A model generated the notes under the pieces. That model saw nothing but the letters and a program-made list of their open reading frames with translations, did not search any database and was not told where the DNA came from. Both the position numbers and the translations under genes were made by a program. A stretch of 64,000 nt of DNA from Komagataeibacter nataicola (GTDB lineage Bacteria; Pseudomonadota; Alphaproteobacteria; Acetobacterales; Acetobacteraceae), in NCBI RefSeq assembly GCF_003207795.1, contig NZ_NIRT01000015.1, forward strand, positions 1 through 64,000, written 5' to 3'. Positions 17,043-25,473 of this stretch are shown one piece after another (position 1 is the stretch's first letter; each line of letters opens with the position of its first letter).

Positions 17043-17861
17043 CTAAGATTGTGATTCTCGATGTTCAAAAATCACTACGGGACGCCCTCCCCTTGGACCT
17101 ACTTCGAGAGATAGTTGATAATCGGGGATAACGTCATCGCCTATAATTTTGAGAAGATCTCTTTTGAAAAATCGTAATTCGCGTGTAGTACCGATTTTCT
17201 TGGCAAGTTTATCTAGACTAATTTTCCATATTTCTTGGTTACCAAGATGCTTTCGTCCGATCTCATAAATACGGCGACCCAAGCCACTATCGAGACTAAA
17301 ATAAGTGGGGTTAATTGTCAGCACCCTGCGTTCCTTGACGAGGGCACGAAACATCCAGTCATTGAGCGTAATTTCAATGGCTGCCATAATTTTACGGCCG
17401 GTCGATGTTTTCCGCTCGACTACGCGCCATGTCTCTATCCAGCCAAACCCGCGCCGGTCGCGTTCGTCTGCGGATTCGATTGTTGTCATGATGTTCGTAG
17501 ATCTCAGACGATGAAGCGCATCGAGCAAAAGGTCATAGCTGCGCTTACCTGTTCCTCGACCCGTGACGCGCAGGAGATCATGCGCAGCGAAGCGGACTGT
17601 ATGGTCGACAGTCATTCCGCGCTCAATGCGTTCATTGATAAGGGAGACTACATAAAGAAGTATGTCCTTATCCCAAATCGTCGCAAGCCCTTTTGGGCCA
17701 GGTTCTATGGTAATTTGTATTTTCCCGTCGTCATATACCAGAGGCTCCATGCGCGGTTGCTTCTGGATGCTGAAGAACGGATATTCCATAAGGGCTCTGT
17801 CATCCTTTAACGGAGCCCCTATTAGGGAGTCGACAAACAGGTCAGCTTCGTTGCTAGCCAT
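17043..17861 (-). CDS. repA: plasmid replication initiator (RepA / RPA family)
   Basis: A 272-aa initiator. The segments FFSIQKQPR, TIEPGPKGLATIWDKDILLYVVSLI and HDLLRVTGRGTGKRSYDLLLDALHRLR match the replication initiator protein A family of proteobacterial plasmids, a winged-helix Rep. It should bind the 17-bp iterons on both sides of the gene; the copy at 17885-17901 lies 24 nt before the ATG and suggests autorepression. GGGGTAG precedes the start. It is the last gene of the parA-parB-rep order, all on the minus strand. This is not a repABC module, because there is no repC-type initiator. Confidence 0.92.
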   Translation of the reverse strand: MASNEADLFVDSLIGAPLKDDRALMEYPFFSIQKQPRMEPLVYDDGKIQITIEPGPKGLATIWDKDILLYVVSLINERIERGMTVDHTVRFAAHDLLRVTGRGTGKRSYDLLLDALHRLRSTNIMTTIESADERDRRGFGWIETWRVVERKTSTGRKIMAAIEITLNDWMFRALVKERRVLTINPTYFSLDSGLGRRIYEIGRKHLGNQEIWKISLDKLAKKIGTTRELRFFKRDLLKIIGDDVIPDYQLSLEVGPRGGRPVVIFEHRESQS

Positions 17862-17884
17862 TATCTACCCCAGCCTTGCCTTTT

Positions 17885-17901
17885 GTGCGCGATGTTCCGA
17901 A
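17885..17901. promoter_or_regulatory. iteron in the rep promoter
   Basis: A single GTGCGCGATGTTCCGAA (reverse complement of the array consensus) lies 24 nt upstream of the rep start, between parB and rep. It is a likely Rep autoregulation site. Confidence 0.8.
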
Positions 17902-17951
17902 TGCAAACAAACCGGTTAATACAGCCAGGGTCAATGATTCTCTCGTCAGTG

Positions 17952-18833
17952 TTACGTATTTTCATCACCCAGCACCTGATCAATCTCGGCCCGGAGTCTT
18001 CGCAAGCGTTCACGGTCTTCCGAATTAAGCGGGAGTTGTTGGGCACGGACTTCACTTAGACGCTGGGCCATCCTGTCTACGGATGTAAACGTAAATCCGG
18101 AAGGTTTGCGGGTCGGTGCGGATTCCGGCCGTTCGAGGTCAGCTCGACCCAGTCGAATAGCTTTTACTGTGAGTTGTCCGGTTCTGGCTTGTTCAATGAG
18201 CTCTTGTCGTCTCACAGGATCCGGGACTCGTGCGAGTTCCACAAGGGTATTTCGTGCCACACCTCGTTCTGACGTCAACTCCTCAAGGATATCGGTTGGG
18301 AGCGTCAGGATCTTCAGGATAGAGCTAATTTCGCCGCGACTTTTTCCAAGAACTTCACCTGCCTGGCTCTGGTTCCAGCCTCTTTTTTCAATCAGTCGTT
18401 GGATACCGGTTGCTTCTTCCAGAGGGTTTAGGTCCACTCTCTGAAGGTTCTCAATGAGCGCTGCGACTTCAGCATCACCATCGTGTTCAATTGCGAGCAT
18501 GCTGGACCAGCCAGCATGTTGCGCTGCTCGCCAACGGCGTTCGCCCGCGACTATGACCCACCGTTTGTCGGATTGTGAGTTCGTGACACGACGTACAAGA
18601 ATGGGCTGAAGCTGTCCTTCAGCGACCATTGTTTCTGCCAGTGCGGCGATACTCTCGTCGTCGAAACTTTTTCGTGGTTGGTCCGGATCTGGCGCGACTT
18701 CCGTCAAAGGAACTTCGAATGTATGTCGAAATTTGCCGTCCTGGCGAACGAAACTGTTGCTGGCGTCGTCAATGAGACCAGCGGCTACGCCGAGAATAGG
18801 AGACGGGGCTTTTGTTTTGCGTCGGGTTGCCAT
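17952..18833 (-). CDS. parB: partition protein ParB
   Basis: A 293-aa ParB/Spo0J-type protein that should load on a centromere and drive plasmid segregation with ParA. It has the N-terminal CTP-binding domain with IVAGERRWRAAQHAG (GERRWRA box), then ALIENLQRVDLNPLEEA, and a helix-turn-helix around KRGWNQSQAGEVLGKSRGEISSILK. The C-terminus is a charged helix suited to dimerisation. The ATG at 18833 overlaps the parA stop (TGATG); a GTG at 18836 is an alternative. The iteron and rep promoter follow. Confidence 0.93.
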   Translation of the reverse strand: MATRRKTKAPSPILGVAAGLIDDASNSFVRQDGKFRHTFEVPLTEVAPDPDQPRKSFDDESIAALAETMVAEGQLQPILVRRVTNSQSDKRWVIVAGERRWRAAQHAGWSSMLAIEHDGDAEVAALIENLQRVDLNPLEEATGIQRLIEKRGWNQSQAGEVLGKSRGEISSILKILTLPTDILEELTSERGVARNTLVELARVPDPVRRQELIEQARTGQLTVKAIRLGRADLERPESAPTRKPSGFTFTSVDRMAQRLSEVRAQQLPLNSEDRERLRRLRAEIDQVLGDENT

Positions 18834-19855
18834 CACGCATTACCTTCGGGCTGTTCGATATCTGCAAGCGGAAAATCTGTCTTCGTTTGGAGTGCTTGTG
18901 CCAGCCGAAGGTATGGTGCCGTTGCGGCCGCTGAAGAAGAGGACTCCAACGCAATCCTGCCTGCGCGTGCAGCATGACCGTACACAGCGCTTGATGGCAC
19001 GGGTTCCAGAACTGGGGCGCGATCCTTCATCATGGAACATAAGTGTTGAAGGACTTCACGGTCCACAGATTTGCGTGCGTTATATTGGGTCGGTAAAATA
19101 CCAAGGAGTCGAAGCCCCGGATTCAGACGACGCTGGATCTTGCCGATTGTGCCGATAATCAGGCCAACGCCCATTGTGTCGTAAGGCTCGGTTCTTACAG
19201 GGACAATTGCATCGTCGGCAGCAGCAAGGCTCATCCATGTAAGCATGCCGAGATTGGGAGGTGCATCGATTACGATCCAGTCGTAGTCCTCACGGACAGG
19301 ATCAATGGCTTCCCGTAACGCGGCGTCAAAACCGGGCTCTCTCCGGCCGTCCGTTTCGGCTAGGTCAATATGGCTGGCGATGAAATCGAAGGGCAGTTCG
19401 CGTCCGTCTGGTAGTGTACCTGCCGCAACCACGATTTCAGAGAGAGGTTTCCCACCGAGAATGAGGTGGGCTGTCGTTTTGCCCTGATGATAAAGTTCAA
19501 CACTGGCGCCGGCGAGTATTCCGGCGGTAGCTGTTGCTTGGGGATCCATATCAATGAGAAGAACGCGTCCTCCCAGTGATGACAACGCGTATGCAAGATT
19601 GAGCGAAGAAGTTGTTTTCCCAACGCCGCCTTTTTGGTTTGCCAGCACGAGTATTCTTGCAGAATCTTGAACTGCGCCAGCCATATTACGTATCACCTCG
19701 GCCACATCATCCGGGATCGGTTCTTTATCGTTTTCCCAGCGGCTAATCTTGGGTTTATCATAGCTTCGGCCAAGTCTGCGGTTGAGTTCATCTTTGATGT
19801 CGGCCTGACTTAATCGCAAAGTCAGTCGGCTATTTCGAAATGTCTGACCGTTCAT
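18833..19855 (-). CDS. parA: partition ATPase ParA with N-terminal DNA-binding region
   Basis: A 340-aa ParA. KGGVGKTT at about 75-82 is the deviant Walker A, followed by DMDPQA and IVIDAPPNLG (Walker B region). The first 60 residues (LTLRLSQADIKDELNRRLG, KISRWEN) look like an XRE-type helix-turn-helix. This is the type Ia ParA arrangement known from P1, where ParA also represses its own operon. The perfect inverted repeat 40 nt upstream (19895-19925) is a natural target. GGGGAAG precedes the ATG. The gene is coupled to parB by stop/start overlap. Confidence 0.94.
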   Translation of the reverse strand: MNGQTFRNSRLTLRLSQADIKDELNRRLGRSYDKPKISRWENDKEPIPDDVAEVIRNMAGAVQDSARILVLANQKGGVGKTTSSLNLAYALSSLGGRVLLIDMDPQATATAGILAGASVELYHQGKTTAHLILGGKPLSEIVVAAGTLPDGRELPFDFIASHIDLAETDGRREPGFDAALREAIDPVREDYDWIVIDAPPNLGMLTWMSLAAADDAIVPVRTEPYDTMGVGLIIGTIGKIQRRLNPGLRLLGILPTQYNARKSVDREVLQHLCSMMKDRAPVLEPVPSSAVYGHAARAGRIALESSSSAAATAPYLRLAQALQTKTDFPLADIEQPEGNA

Positions 19856-19894
19856 TATGGCTTCCCCAAACAGACTTTTGATGCGTAAAATAGC

Positions 19895-19925
19895 ATCAAC
19901 ATCAACGATGATGGTTGATGTTGAT
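19895..19925. promoter_or_regulatory. perfect inverted repeat upstream of parA (probable operator)
   Basis: ATCAACATCAAC (19895-19906) and GTTGATGTTGAT (19914-19925) form a perfect 12-bp inverted repeat with a 7-nt spacer. Each arm is itself a tandem ATCAAC pair. Position just upstream of parA fits autoregulation by the N-terminal helix-turn-helix of ParA. Confidence 0.75.
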
Positions 19926-20251
19926 TGTTATCAGTCTTTCTTGTCAAGGAAAAAATCGACGGCATATGGGCTGATATGAAGCCCTAAGTTGGTCTTCGAG
20001 AGATACGATCAATGTGTGTCTGCTCTCGTCGAAGATCTAATCCGACCCAGGAGCGGCATGACTGAAGCGGCAACTTAGGACTATGTTATAGATTACTTGT
20101 GTCTTGAATGAGGCTTTGTCAAAGCAGACGAATCACTAAAAACGGGGCATAAATCAGCCCAGGAGATAGCGATCAAACATATCATGGAGGATGATATTCT
20201 GCTGTGCGACGTGTTGCGACAGTCTTCTGGTTCTAGTTTATCCTCATGCCC

Positions 20252-20384
20252 AATGTTCGGACGTCAGAACATTCTCAAAGGAAATTTGTGAGGTCATTGT
20301 TGGATGGGAATAATACATCCTATTGCAAAATGCGGGAACTTCAGGGCATTTGAGCATATGCTGATGTTCGGACGTCAGAACATT
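20252..20384. repeat. two copies of a 20-bp near-palindrome (candidate parS)
   Basis: ATGTTCGGACGTCAGAACAT occurs at 20253-20272 and again at 20364-20383, 111 bp apart, in the 860-nt gene-free stretch upstream of parA. Its outer arms ATGTTC/GAACAT are perfectly inverted. A partial match (GTTCGGACGTC) lies at 16873-16883. Centromere sites bound by ParB are often repeated palindromes beside the par operon. The rest of 19930-20700 holds nothing I can identify. Confidence 0.55.
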
Positions 20385-20715
20385 AGAAGGTGCGTACCGG
20401 ATTTTTATGAGCAATGGTTCTGGACGTCGTTGGTCATCGAGATCGTAGTCGCCTCCTTGATCGCACTCCCACCAAGTTCAGGAAACCTATCGAACATGAA
20501 TTCACCCTGACTGGGGACTTGCATAATGCACCGTTTTTCCTCATCGTCTACTGTGAGCGATCGCAAGGCGTGCTATGTCGATGAGGGGGCTGCAACCAAT
20601 TCCACTGTCTTCATGTGGTCGGCGTTTCATCTGAAAGATCGCCATGGAATGCAACTGCTGCGGCGATACGTTCGCTGGACATGGTAAGACTGAGCACTTC
20701 CGCACCTTGGCGGGA

Positions 20716-21681
20716 CTAGCCTATGACAGCAAGATGGATCGCAGCATCGGGATTGACCAGGATGCTGCATAGCTTCCTGTAGTCGCGTGGGCTCATGCCG
20801 GTTTCCCTGCGAAACATATGTGCAAAATGGCTCGCACTCTCATAGCCACTGGTCAGGGCGATTTCGATGATGGACCTGTTGGTCTGTGATAAAAGGTCCT
20901 TTGCATGTTCCACGCGCCGCCAGATAAACCAGCGTGATGGGCTTTGCCCCATGGTGTTGTGAAATGACCGACTGAAATGAAACCGGCTCATCCCGCACAA
21001 TCCGGCCAGAAAATCGAGGTCGAACGGTTCGGCGAGATGGGCCTCCATATGATCCAGTGCCTTGCGCAGCTTCCACGCTGGCAGTTGTGCGGGTTTGGGC
21101 GTAGGCGAAGGCTGTGTCTGTGCATAATGACGCAGAAGATGGACGGTCAGACTTTCCAGAAGTCCGTTCACAAATAGAGAACTTGCCGAATGAGACGTCT
21201 GGATCTCAGCCGTCAGGCCTGCCAGAACGCCAGATATGAATGCATCCTGAACACCGGAAATGTCGCGCATAGAGAGCCGTGATGGATTGAGCCCTAACGA
21301 TCGGGCAGCGCGGTTCACCAGAGTGAGTCCCAGATAAAGATGAAGGACCTCAAACGGATGGTCCGGATCAGCCTGCCAGCGCATGAGGTAAGGCGCATTG
21401 GTCTGTGTCAGGAAAAATGATCCGGACCCGGCCTGACTTTTCGTCCATTCACCGGTCAGTTCGCATTCCTCGATCTGCGCTTCTCCTGAGATGATCCAGA
21501 CCAGCAAAGGTTCGGCCACGGCCGGGACCAGCACTTCATCTTCGTGTTGCGGTCGGCGGAATAGCTGCGCCTCGGCCTCTTTCCATGCCCCTCCCTGGCT
21601 TTGCCCGATTTTCTGGCCCGGAATACGGCCCTCCAGGGCATAACTGGCGGCATGCAGCGAAGAACGATGCGGGTGAAGCAT
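20716..21681 (-). CDS. AraC-family regulator with cupin-type N-terminus
   Basis: A 321-aa regulator: an N-terminal cupin-like sensing domain (about 1-190, of the AraC_binding_6/cupin_6 kind) and a C-terminal AraC double helix-turn-helix (about 215-310). Typical signatures are LAGLCGMSRFHFSRSFHNTMGQSPSRW and IIEIALTSGYESASHFAHMFRRETGMSPRDYR. It is transcribed divergently from the SDR gene at 21835, the usual arrangement for a regulator and its target. The inducer is unknown; relatives often sense aldehydes, alcohols or aromatics. Confidence 0.88.
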   Translation of the reverse strand: MLHPHRSSLHAASYALEGRIPGQKIGQSQGGAWKEAEAQLFRRPQHEDEVLVPAVAEPLLVWIISGEAQIEECELTGEWTKSQAGSGSFFLTQTNAPYLMRWQADPDHPFEVLHLYLGLTLVNRAARSLGLNPSRLSMRDISGVQDAFISGVLAGLTAEIQTSHSASSLFVNGLLESLTVHLLRHYAQTQPSPTPKPAQLPAWKLRKALDHMEAHLAEPFDLDFLAGLCGMSRFHFSRSFHNTMGQSPSRWFIWRRVEHAKDLLSQTNRSIIEIALTSGYESASHFAHMFRRETGMSPRDYRKLCSILVNPDAAIHLAVIG

Positions 21682-21834
21682 CCGGGTTACCTTTCAGTCG
21701 TGCCGTGAATTGTCCCGATCAACTCACAAAATCGCAAAATCACAATGATTTAAGCAAGAGGACGACAGAAACCATCTGCCCTGATCTTTACCTGTTTTCT
21801 TGACCTTTTTTAAACGGGATAGGTGAAGATTATC

Positions 21835-22581
21835 ATGAGTATCAGAGGTAAGATCGCCCTTGTTACTGGAGCCTCCAGCGGGATAGGAGCTGCAACAGCA
21901 CGCAAACTTGCGACAGAGGGTGCAATAGTCGGTCTGGCAGCACGGCGCAAGGACCGTCTGGACGCGCTGGCGACGGAAATCAACGGGACAGGGGGCAAAG
22001 CCGTTGCCCTTCCAACCGACGTTACGGATCTGAAGTCATGTAAGGCTGCAGCAGATGCCCTCATCGCCCGTTTCGGCAGGATTGATGTGCTGGTGAACAA
22101 TGCGGGCCTGATGCCTCTGTCTGATGTTGACAGCCTGAAAGTGGACGAATGGCAGCGTATGGTGGACGTAAACGTGTCCGGTGTTCTCAATGCAACGGCG
22201 GCGGTTCTTCCACAAATGATCGCACAGCATTCGGGCCATATCTTCAACATGTCCTCGATTGCGGGCCGCAAAGTCTTTACCGGCCTGGCCGTCTATTGCG
22301 CCACCAAGGCCGCCGTTGCGGCGTTTTCCGATGGGTTCAGGATGGAGATCGGGCCAAAGCACAATATCCGCGTCACCTGCATTCAACCGGGTGCCGTGAA
22401 GTCGGAACTGTACGAGCAGATTACCGATCCCACTTACCGCAGGCAGATGGATGACCTGGCGGCTTCCATGACCTATCTGGAAGGCGAGGACATTGCTGAC
22501 ACGATCCTGTTTGCGCTGAACGCACCATCCCGAATGGATGTCGCAGAACTCTTCCTTCTGCCCACCGAACAGGGATGGTGA
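21835..22581 (+). CDS. SDR-family oxidoreductase
   Basis: A 248-aa classical short-chain dehydrogenase/reductase. TGASSGIG near residue 13 binds the dinucleotide, NNAG near 87 follows, and the catalytic S...YCATK lies at about 140-157. Arg after the first strand (ARRKD) suggests NADP(H). The C-terminal half resembles the YdfG-like group. The ATG at 21835 has AGGTGA 9 nt upstream; the GTG at 21823 overlaps that site. Likely controlled by the divergent AraC regulator. Substrate unknown. Confidence 0.88.
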   Translation: MSIRGKIALVTGASSGIGAATARKLATEGAIVGLAARRKDRLDALATEINGTGGKAVALPTDVTDLKSCKAAADALIARFGRIDVLVNNAGLMPLSDVDSLKVDEWQRMVDVNVSGVLNATAAVLPQMIAQHSGHIFNMSSIAGRKVFTGLAVYCATKAAVAAFSDGFRMEIGPKHNIRVTCIQPGAVKSELYEQITDPTYRRQMDDLAASMTYLEGEDIADTILFALNAPSRMDVAELFLLPTEQGW

Positions 22582-22630
22582 GGATCGAAATCATGAAAGA
22601 ACTCTGGCGAGAGCAATTTCTTTCAGAACA

Positions 22631-23095
22631 TTAAAGTTCAAGATCGGACAGCCCCGGGTGATCGTCCGGTCGTCTTCCCGCGGGCCAATGGAACAGTCGC
22701 TCTCCAGCCTCTATCGGCAGGTCATTGATTGATGCGACCCGGCAGCGCATAAGCCCGGCGGTATCGAATTCCCACAGTTCATTGCCGTAAGACCGAAACC
22801 ATTGGCCCGCATCATCATGCCATTCATAGGCAAAACGGACAGCCATGCGGTTATTGCGGAAACCCCAGAGCTCCTTGATCAGGCGGTATTCGTGCTCCAC
22901 GTTCCATTTGCGTGTCAGGAACGCCACGATCTCATCGCGCCCACGGATGAATTCCACCCGGTTGCGCCACTGGCTATCCATTGTATAGGCCTGCGTTACC
23001 TGTTCCGGATTCCGGGAATTCCAGGCATCTTCAGCAAGCCGGACCTTGCGTGTCGCACTTTCAATATCAAAAGGCGGGAATGGCGGTCGTGACAT
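22631..23095 (-). CDS. DUF1348 / NTF2-like protein
   Basis: A 154-aa member of the nuclear transport factor 2-like fold, DUF1348 subgroup. It starts [30 protein letters not shown], with [14 protein letters not shown] and [23 protein letters not shown] as characteristic segments. The start at 23095 has GGAG upstream. It converges on the SDR gene. These small cone-shaped proteins can act on or bind small molecules; no function is assigned. Confidence 0.82.
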   Translation of the reverse strand: MSRPPFPPFDIESATRKVRLAEDAWNSRNPEQVTQAYTMDSQWRNRVEFIRGRDEIVAFLTRKWNVEHEYRLIKELWGFRNNRMAVRFAYEWHDDAGQWFRSYGNELWEFDTAGLMRCRVASINDLPIEAGERLFHWPAGRRPDDHPGLSDLEL

Positions 23096-23190
23096 GGATA
23101 AGCTCCGTGTGGTGTAGCAGTCATGGTTGTCGCAGCATTGTGTTTCCTTCACGACACTGACGAACTGACAGTCATCCCTCGTTTCAGGGC

Positions 23191-23298
23191 ATGACCAGAT
23201 CCATTGCCTTTGTCCTTTATCCGGATTTTCAGATGCCTGATGCGGCAGGTTCCGCCACAGGCTTCAGAATTGCAGGACGTGTGCTTGAGCAGGGTTAA
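23191..23298 (+). pseudogene. N-terminal relic of a DJ-1/PfpI (GlxA-like) protein
   Basis: A 35-codon frame reads [20 protein letters not shown], which matches the first strand and helix of DJ-1/PfpI or GlxA-type proteins ([16 protein letters not shown]-like). It stops shortly after GRVLEQG. Nothing downstream continues the family, so this is a stump left by deletion. The rest of 23100-23360 has no gene. Confidence 0.55.
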
Positions 23299-23363
23299 AA
23301 GTGATGGTGAACATGATAGCCCTGCACAGGGTAGAAGATGCCTGTGACATCCCCATCGTATCC

Positions 23364-24572
23364 TTAGCTCTCATGCCCGAGCCGGTGGCCAGGTCGAAAC
23401 CCATGGGACCGGGCCTGCCATGCGATCAGGAAGCCGACCGCGACAAGCCCCATCACCGCCCAGGGGAACGATGCCGGCCCCCATGTGTCGAGCAGCACGC
23501 CGCCCAGAAGGCCCCCACCGGCTATGGCGCTGTTCCACGCCACCACATTCATCGACAGCGCGACATCCGCGCCATCGCCGGCCGCATCGGCGAGCGCGGT
23601 CTGGAGCAATGTTGCGGCGCCACCGAATGTCAGCCCCCATATCGTGACACCGATCATAATCACCGCAGGCGACGCTGATCCGATGGCGAAAGCCGCTGCC
23701 ACGACTGCGAATATGGCCAGACTGAGCAGGACGGACAGGCGCAGGGCATGGTCGACCATGCGGCTGGTCAGCCAGATGCCAACCAGGGCGGCGACCCCGA
23801 ACAGCAGCAGGATACGATCCGCCTGCCCCGCCAGTCCGGCTGGTGTCACGAACGGCACGATGTAGGTATAGAGCACATTGTGCGCGAGCATCCACGCCAT
23901 CACCACGCCCAGAACCGACCGCACGCCGGGCGTGTACAAAACATGACGGAACGGCAAACGCTCGTCATGCGCGGCACCCGGAAAATCAGGAACCTTCGCC
24001 AGCACCCATGCGATCAGCAGTATGGTCAGGCCCGACATGATCCAGAAGGCCAGACGCCAGCCGACGGCAGCGCCCAGCCATGTCCCGGCGGGCACCCCCA
24101 GCGACAGTGCAATCGGCGTGCCGACCATGGCAATCGCCAGGGCACGGCCCTGCTGGGCGCGCGTCACCATCCGGCGTGCGTAACCAGCCAGCAACGCCCA
24201 GGCGAGACCCGCCGCCGCACCCGCTCCGTACCGGGCCACGAGGGTCGCGCCATAATGCGCCGAAAACGCAGTGATGGAATTGAACACCACGAAGCCGATG
24301 ATCGCCAGCAGCAGGACCCTTCTGCGCCGCCATCGCTGCGTGGCGAGTGTCAGCGGGATCGCCGCACTCAGTGAGCCTATGGCATAAGCCGTCACCATCT
24401 GCCCTGCCAGCGCAGGGGAAATATGCAGACCCGCGCCGATCTGAGGCAACAGACCGGCGGGCAGGGTTTCGGTCATGATGCAGATGAAGCCGGTCATGGC
24501 CAGCGCGAGCAGGCCTGCGACAGGCAGGCGCTCATCGGGTTTTGTCGTGGGTACTGTGATGGTCGGGGTCAT
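23364..24572 (-). CDS. MFS transporter (AraJ/sugar-efflux type)
   Basis: A 402-aa, 12-helix major facilitator protein. Helices are evident throughout (LLALAMTGFICIMTETLPAGLLPQI at the start). The loop after helix 2 has LATQRWRRRRVLL, and the motif near helix 4/5 reads GVPAGTWLGAAVGWRLAFW, as in AraJ/YdhP-type drug or sugar efflux pumps. It is divergent from the TetR gene at 24678, and the operator at 24583-24606 lies just upstream. Likely exports the small molecule sensed by that TetR. Confidence 0.87.
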   Translation of the reverse strand: MTPTITVPTTKPDERLPVAGLLALAMTGFICIMTETLPAGLLPQIGAGLHISPALAGQMVTAYAIGSLSAAIPLTLATQRWRRRRVLLLAIIGFVVFNSITAFSAHYGATLVARYGAGAAAGLAWALLAGYARRMVTRAQQGRALAIAMVGTPIALSLGVPAGTWLGAAVGWRLAFWIMSGLTILLIAWVLAKVPDFPGAAHDERLPFRHVLYTPGVRSVLGVVMAWMLAHNVLYTYIVPFVTPAGLAGQADRILLLFGVAALVGIWLTSRMVDHALRLSVLLSLAIFAVVAAAFAIGSASPAVIMIGVTIWGLTFGGAATLLQTALADAAGDGADVALSMNVVAWNSAIAGGGLLGGVLLDTWGPASFPWAVMGLVAVGFLIAWQARSHGFRPGHRLGHES

Positions 24573-24582
24573 GGGTCGCTCA

Positions 24583-24606
24583 TATGTGGATCGGACGATA
24601 CACATA
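24583..24606. promoter_or_regulatory. palindromic operator between MFS and tetR genes
   Basis: A near-perfect 24-bp palindrome with outer arms TATGTG/CACATA and the core GGATCGGACGATA (24588-24600). The core recurs with minor changes upstream of the SDR operon (25357-25426), so this is the probable operator of the TetR protein encoded at 24678. Confidence 0.65.
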
Positions 24607-24677
24607 TAGAGACATAGCAGCCTTGGCAATTACTTCTGGATCACTTAATATGGAAGTCTTTCGGAAGGAACGATGAC

Positions 24678-25316
24678 ATGGCGCGGACTGGACGTCCTCG
24701 TGAGTTTGACCGCGACAGGGCGATTGACGCCGCCACAGCGCTCTTCTGGGCGCAGGGCTATGAACCGACCTCCCTGACCCAGCTCAAGTCCTGCATGGGT
24801 AATATCTCGCCTGCGAGCTTCTATGCCGCGTTCGGCTCGAAGGAAGCCCTGTTCCGCGAAGTTGTGCAACGATACCTGGAGACCTACGGACAGGTTATGG
24901 CGCCCTTATGGGACGAGAGCCTGTCCCCGCGTGAGGCCATTGAACAGACGTTGCGCGGTTCGGCGCGCATGCAGGCCGCCCGCACACATCCGGCCGGGTG
25001 TCTGGTCGTCTGTGGCGCCAGTAACTGCTCACCTGAAAACGAACCCGTCCAGGCGCTCCTCGCGGCGGAACGACAGCGCACGCGCACCGGCATCAGAGCC
25101 TGCGTGGAACGCGCCATCGCTAATGGCGAATTGAAAGCGTCCCCGGCGACAGATGTCCTGCCCGACATTTTCGCGACTTTTTTCCACGGCATGACATGCG
25201 AAGCCCGGGACGGGGTAACCTCCGACACTCTGGATGCGGCCGTCACGTCGTTGCTGACGTTATGGGATATCAACGCGGTGAAACGGGGAACAGCAAAGCG
25301 GTCCAAAAAACGCTGA
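24678..25316 (+). CDS. TetR/AcrR-family repressor
   Basis: A 212-aa TetR regulator. The N-terminal helix-turn-helix spans about 10-60 (GRPREFDRDRAIDAATALFWAQGY ... SPASFYAAFGSKEALF). The C-terminal ligand domain has the TetR_C_16-like HPAGCLVVCGASNC segment, similar in layout to E. coli BdcR, which sits beside bdcA; a bdcA homologue lies 1.4 kb downstream here. GGAAGGA precedes the ATG. Shared operator motifs suggest that it represses the MFS gene, itself and the SDR operon. Confidence 0.9.
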   Translation: MARTGRPREFDRDRAIDAATALFWAQGYEPTSLTQLKSCMGNISPASFYAAFGSKEALFREVVQRYLETYGQVMAPLWDESLSPREAIEQTLRGSARMQAARTHPAGCLVVCGASNCSPENEPVQALLAAERQRTRTGIRACVERAIANGELKASPATDVLPDIFATFFHGMTCEARDGVTSDTLDAAVTSLLTLWDINAVKRGTAKRSKKR

Positions 25317-25356
25317 CGGGTTGACGGTGGCGAGACGATCCGGACCCGGCACAAAA

Positions 25357-25426
25357 TTCCATATCGGTCGATCCACAAATCCTTGACCCTGCTTCGTGTC
25401 TCTATTATGGATCGGTCGATATGGAA
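25357..25426. promoter_or_regulatory. paired TetR-type operators upstream of SDR operon
   Basis: Two 22-bp blocks in inverted orientation (25357-25378 and 25405-25426) carry ATCGGTCGAT cores and differ at only three positions when one is reverse-complemented. Both match the core of the operator at 24588-24600 (GGATCGGWCGATA). They lie 48-117 nt before the SDR start and probably cover the promoter. Confidence 0.65.
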
Positions 25427-25473
25427 ATGGTATCTTCGGAACCTGACGCCATGCCTCTTCAGGGAAGCTGATC

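Noticed and set aside
17952-19855. repABC-type module
   Set aside because: parA and parB are followed by an RPA-type initiator on its own promoter with iterons, not by a repC gene.
20304-20510. 68-aa plus-strand frame in the parA upstream region
   Set aside because: It contains one copy of the repeated palindrome, has no ribosome site and no family similarity.
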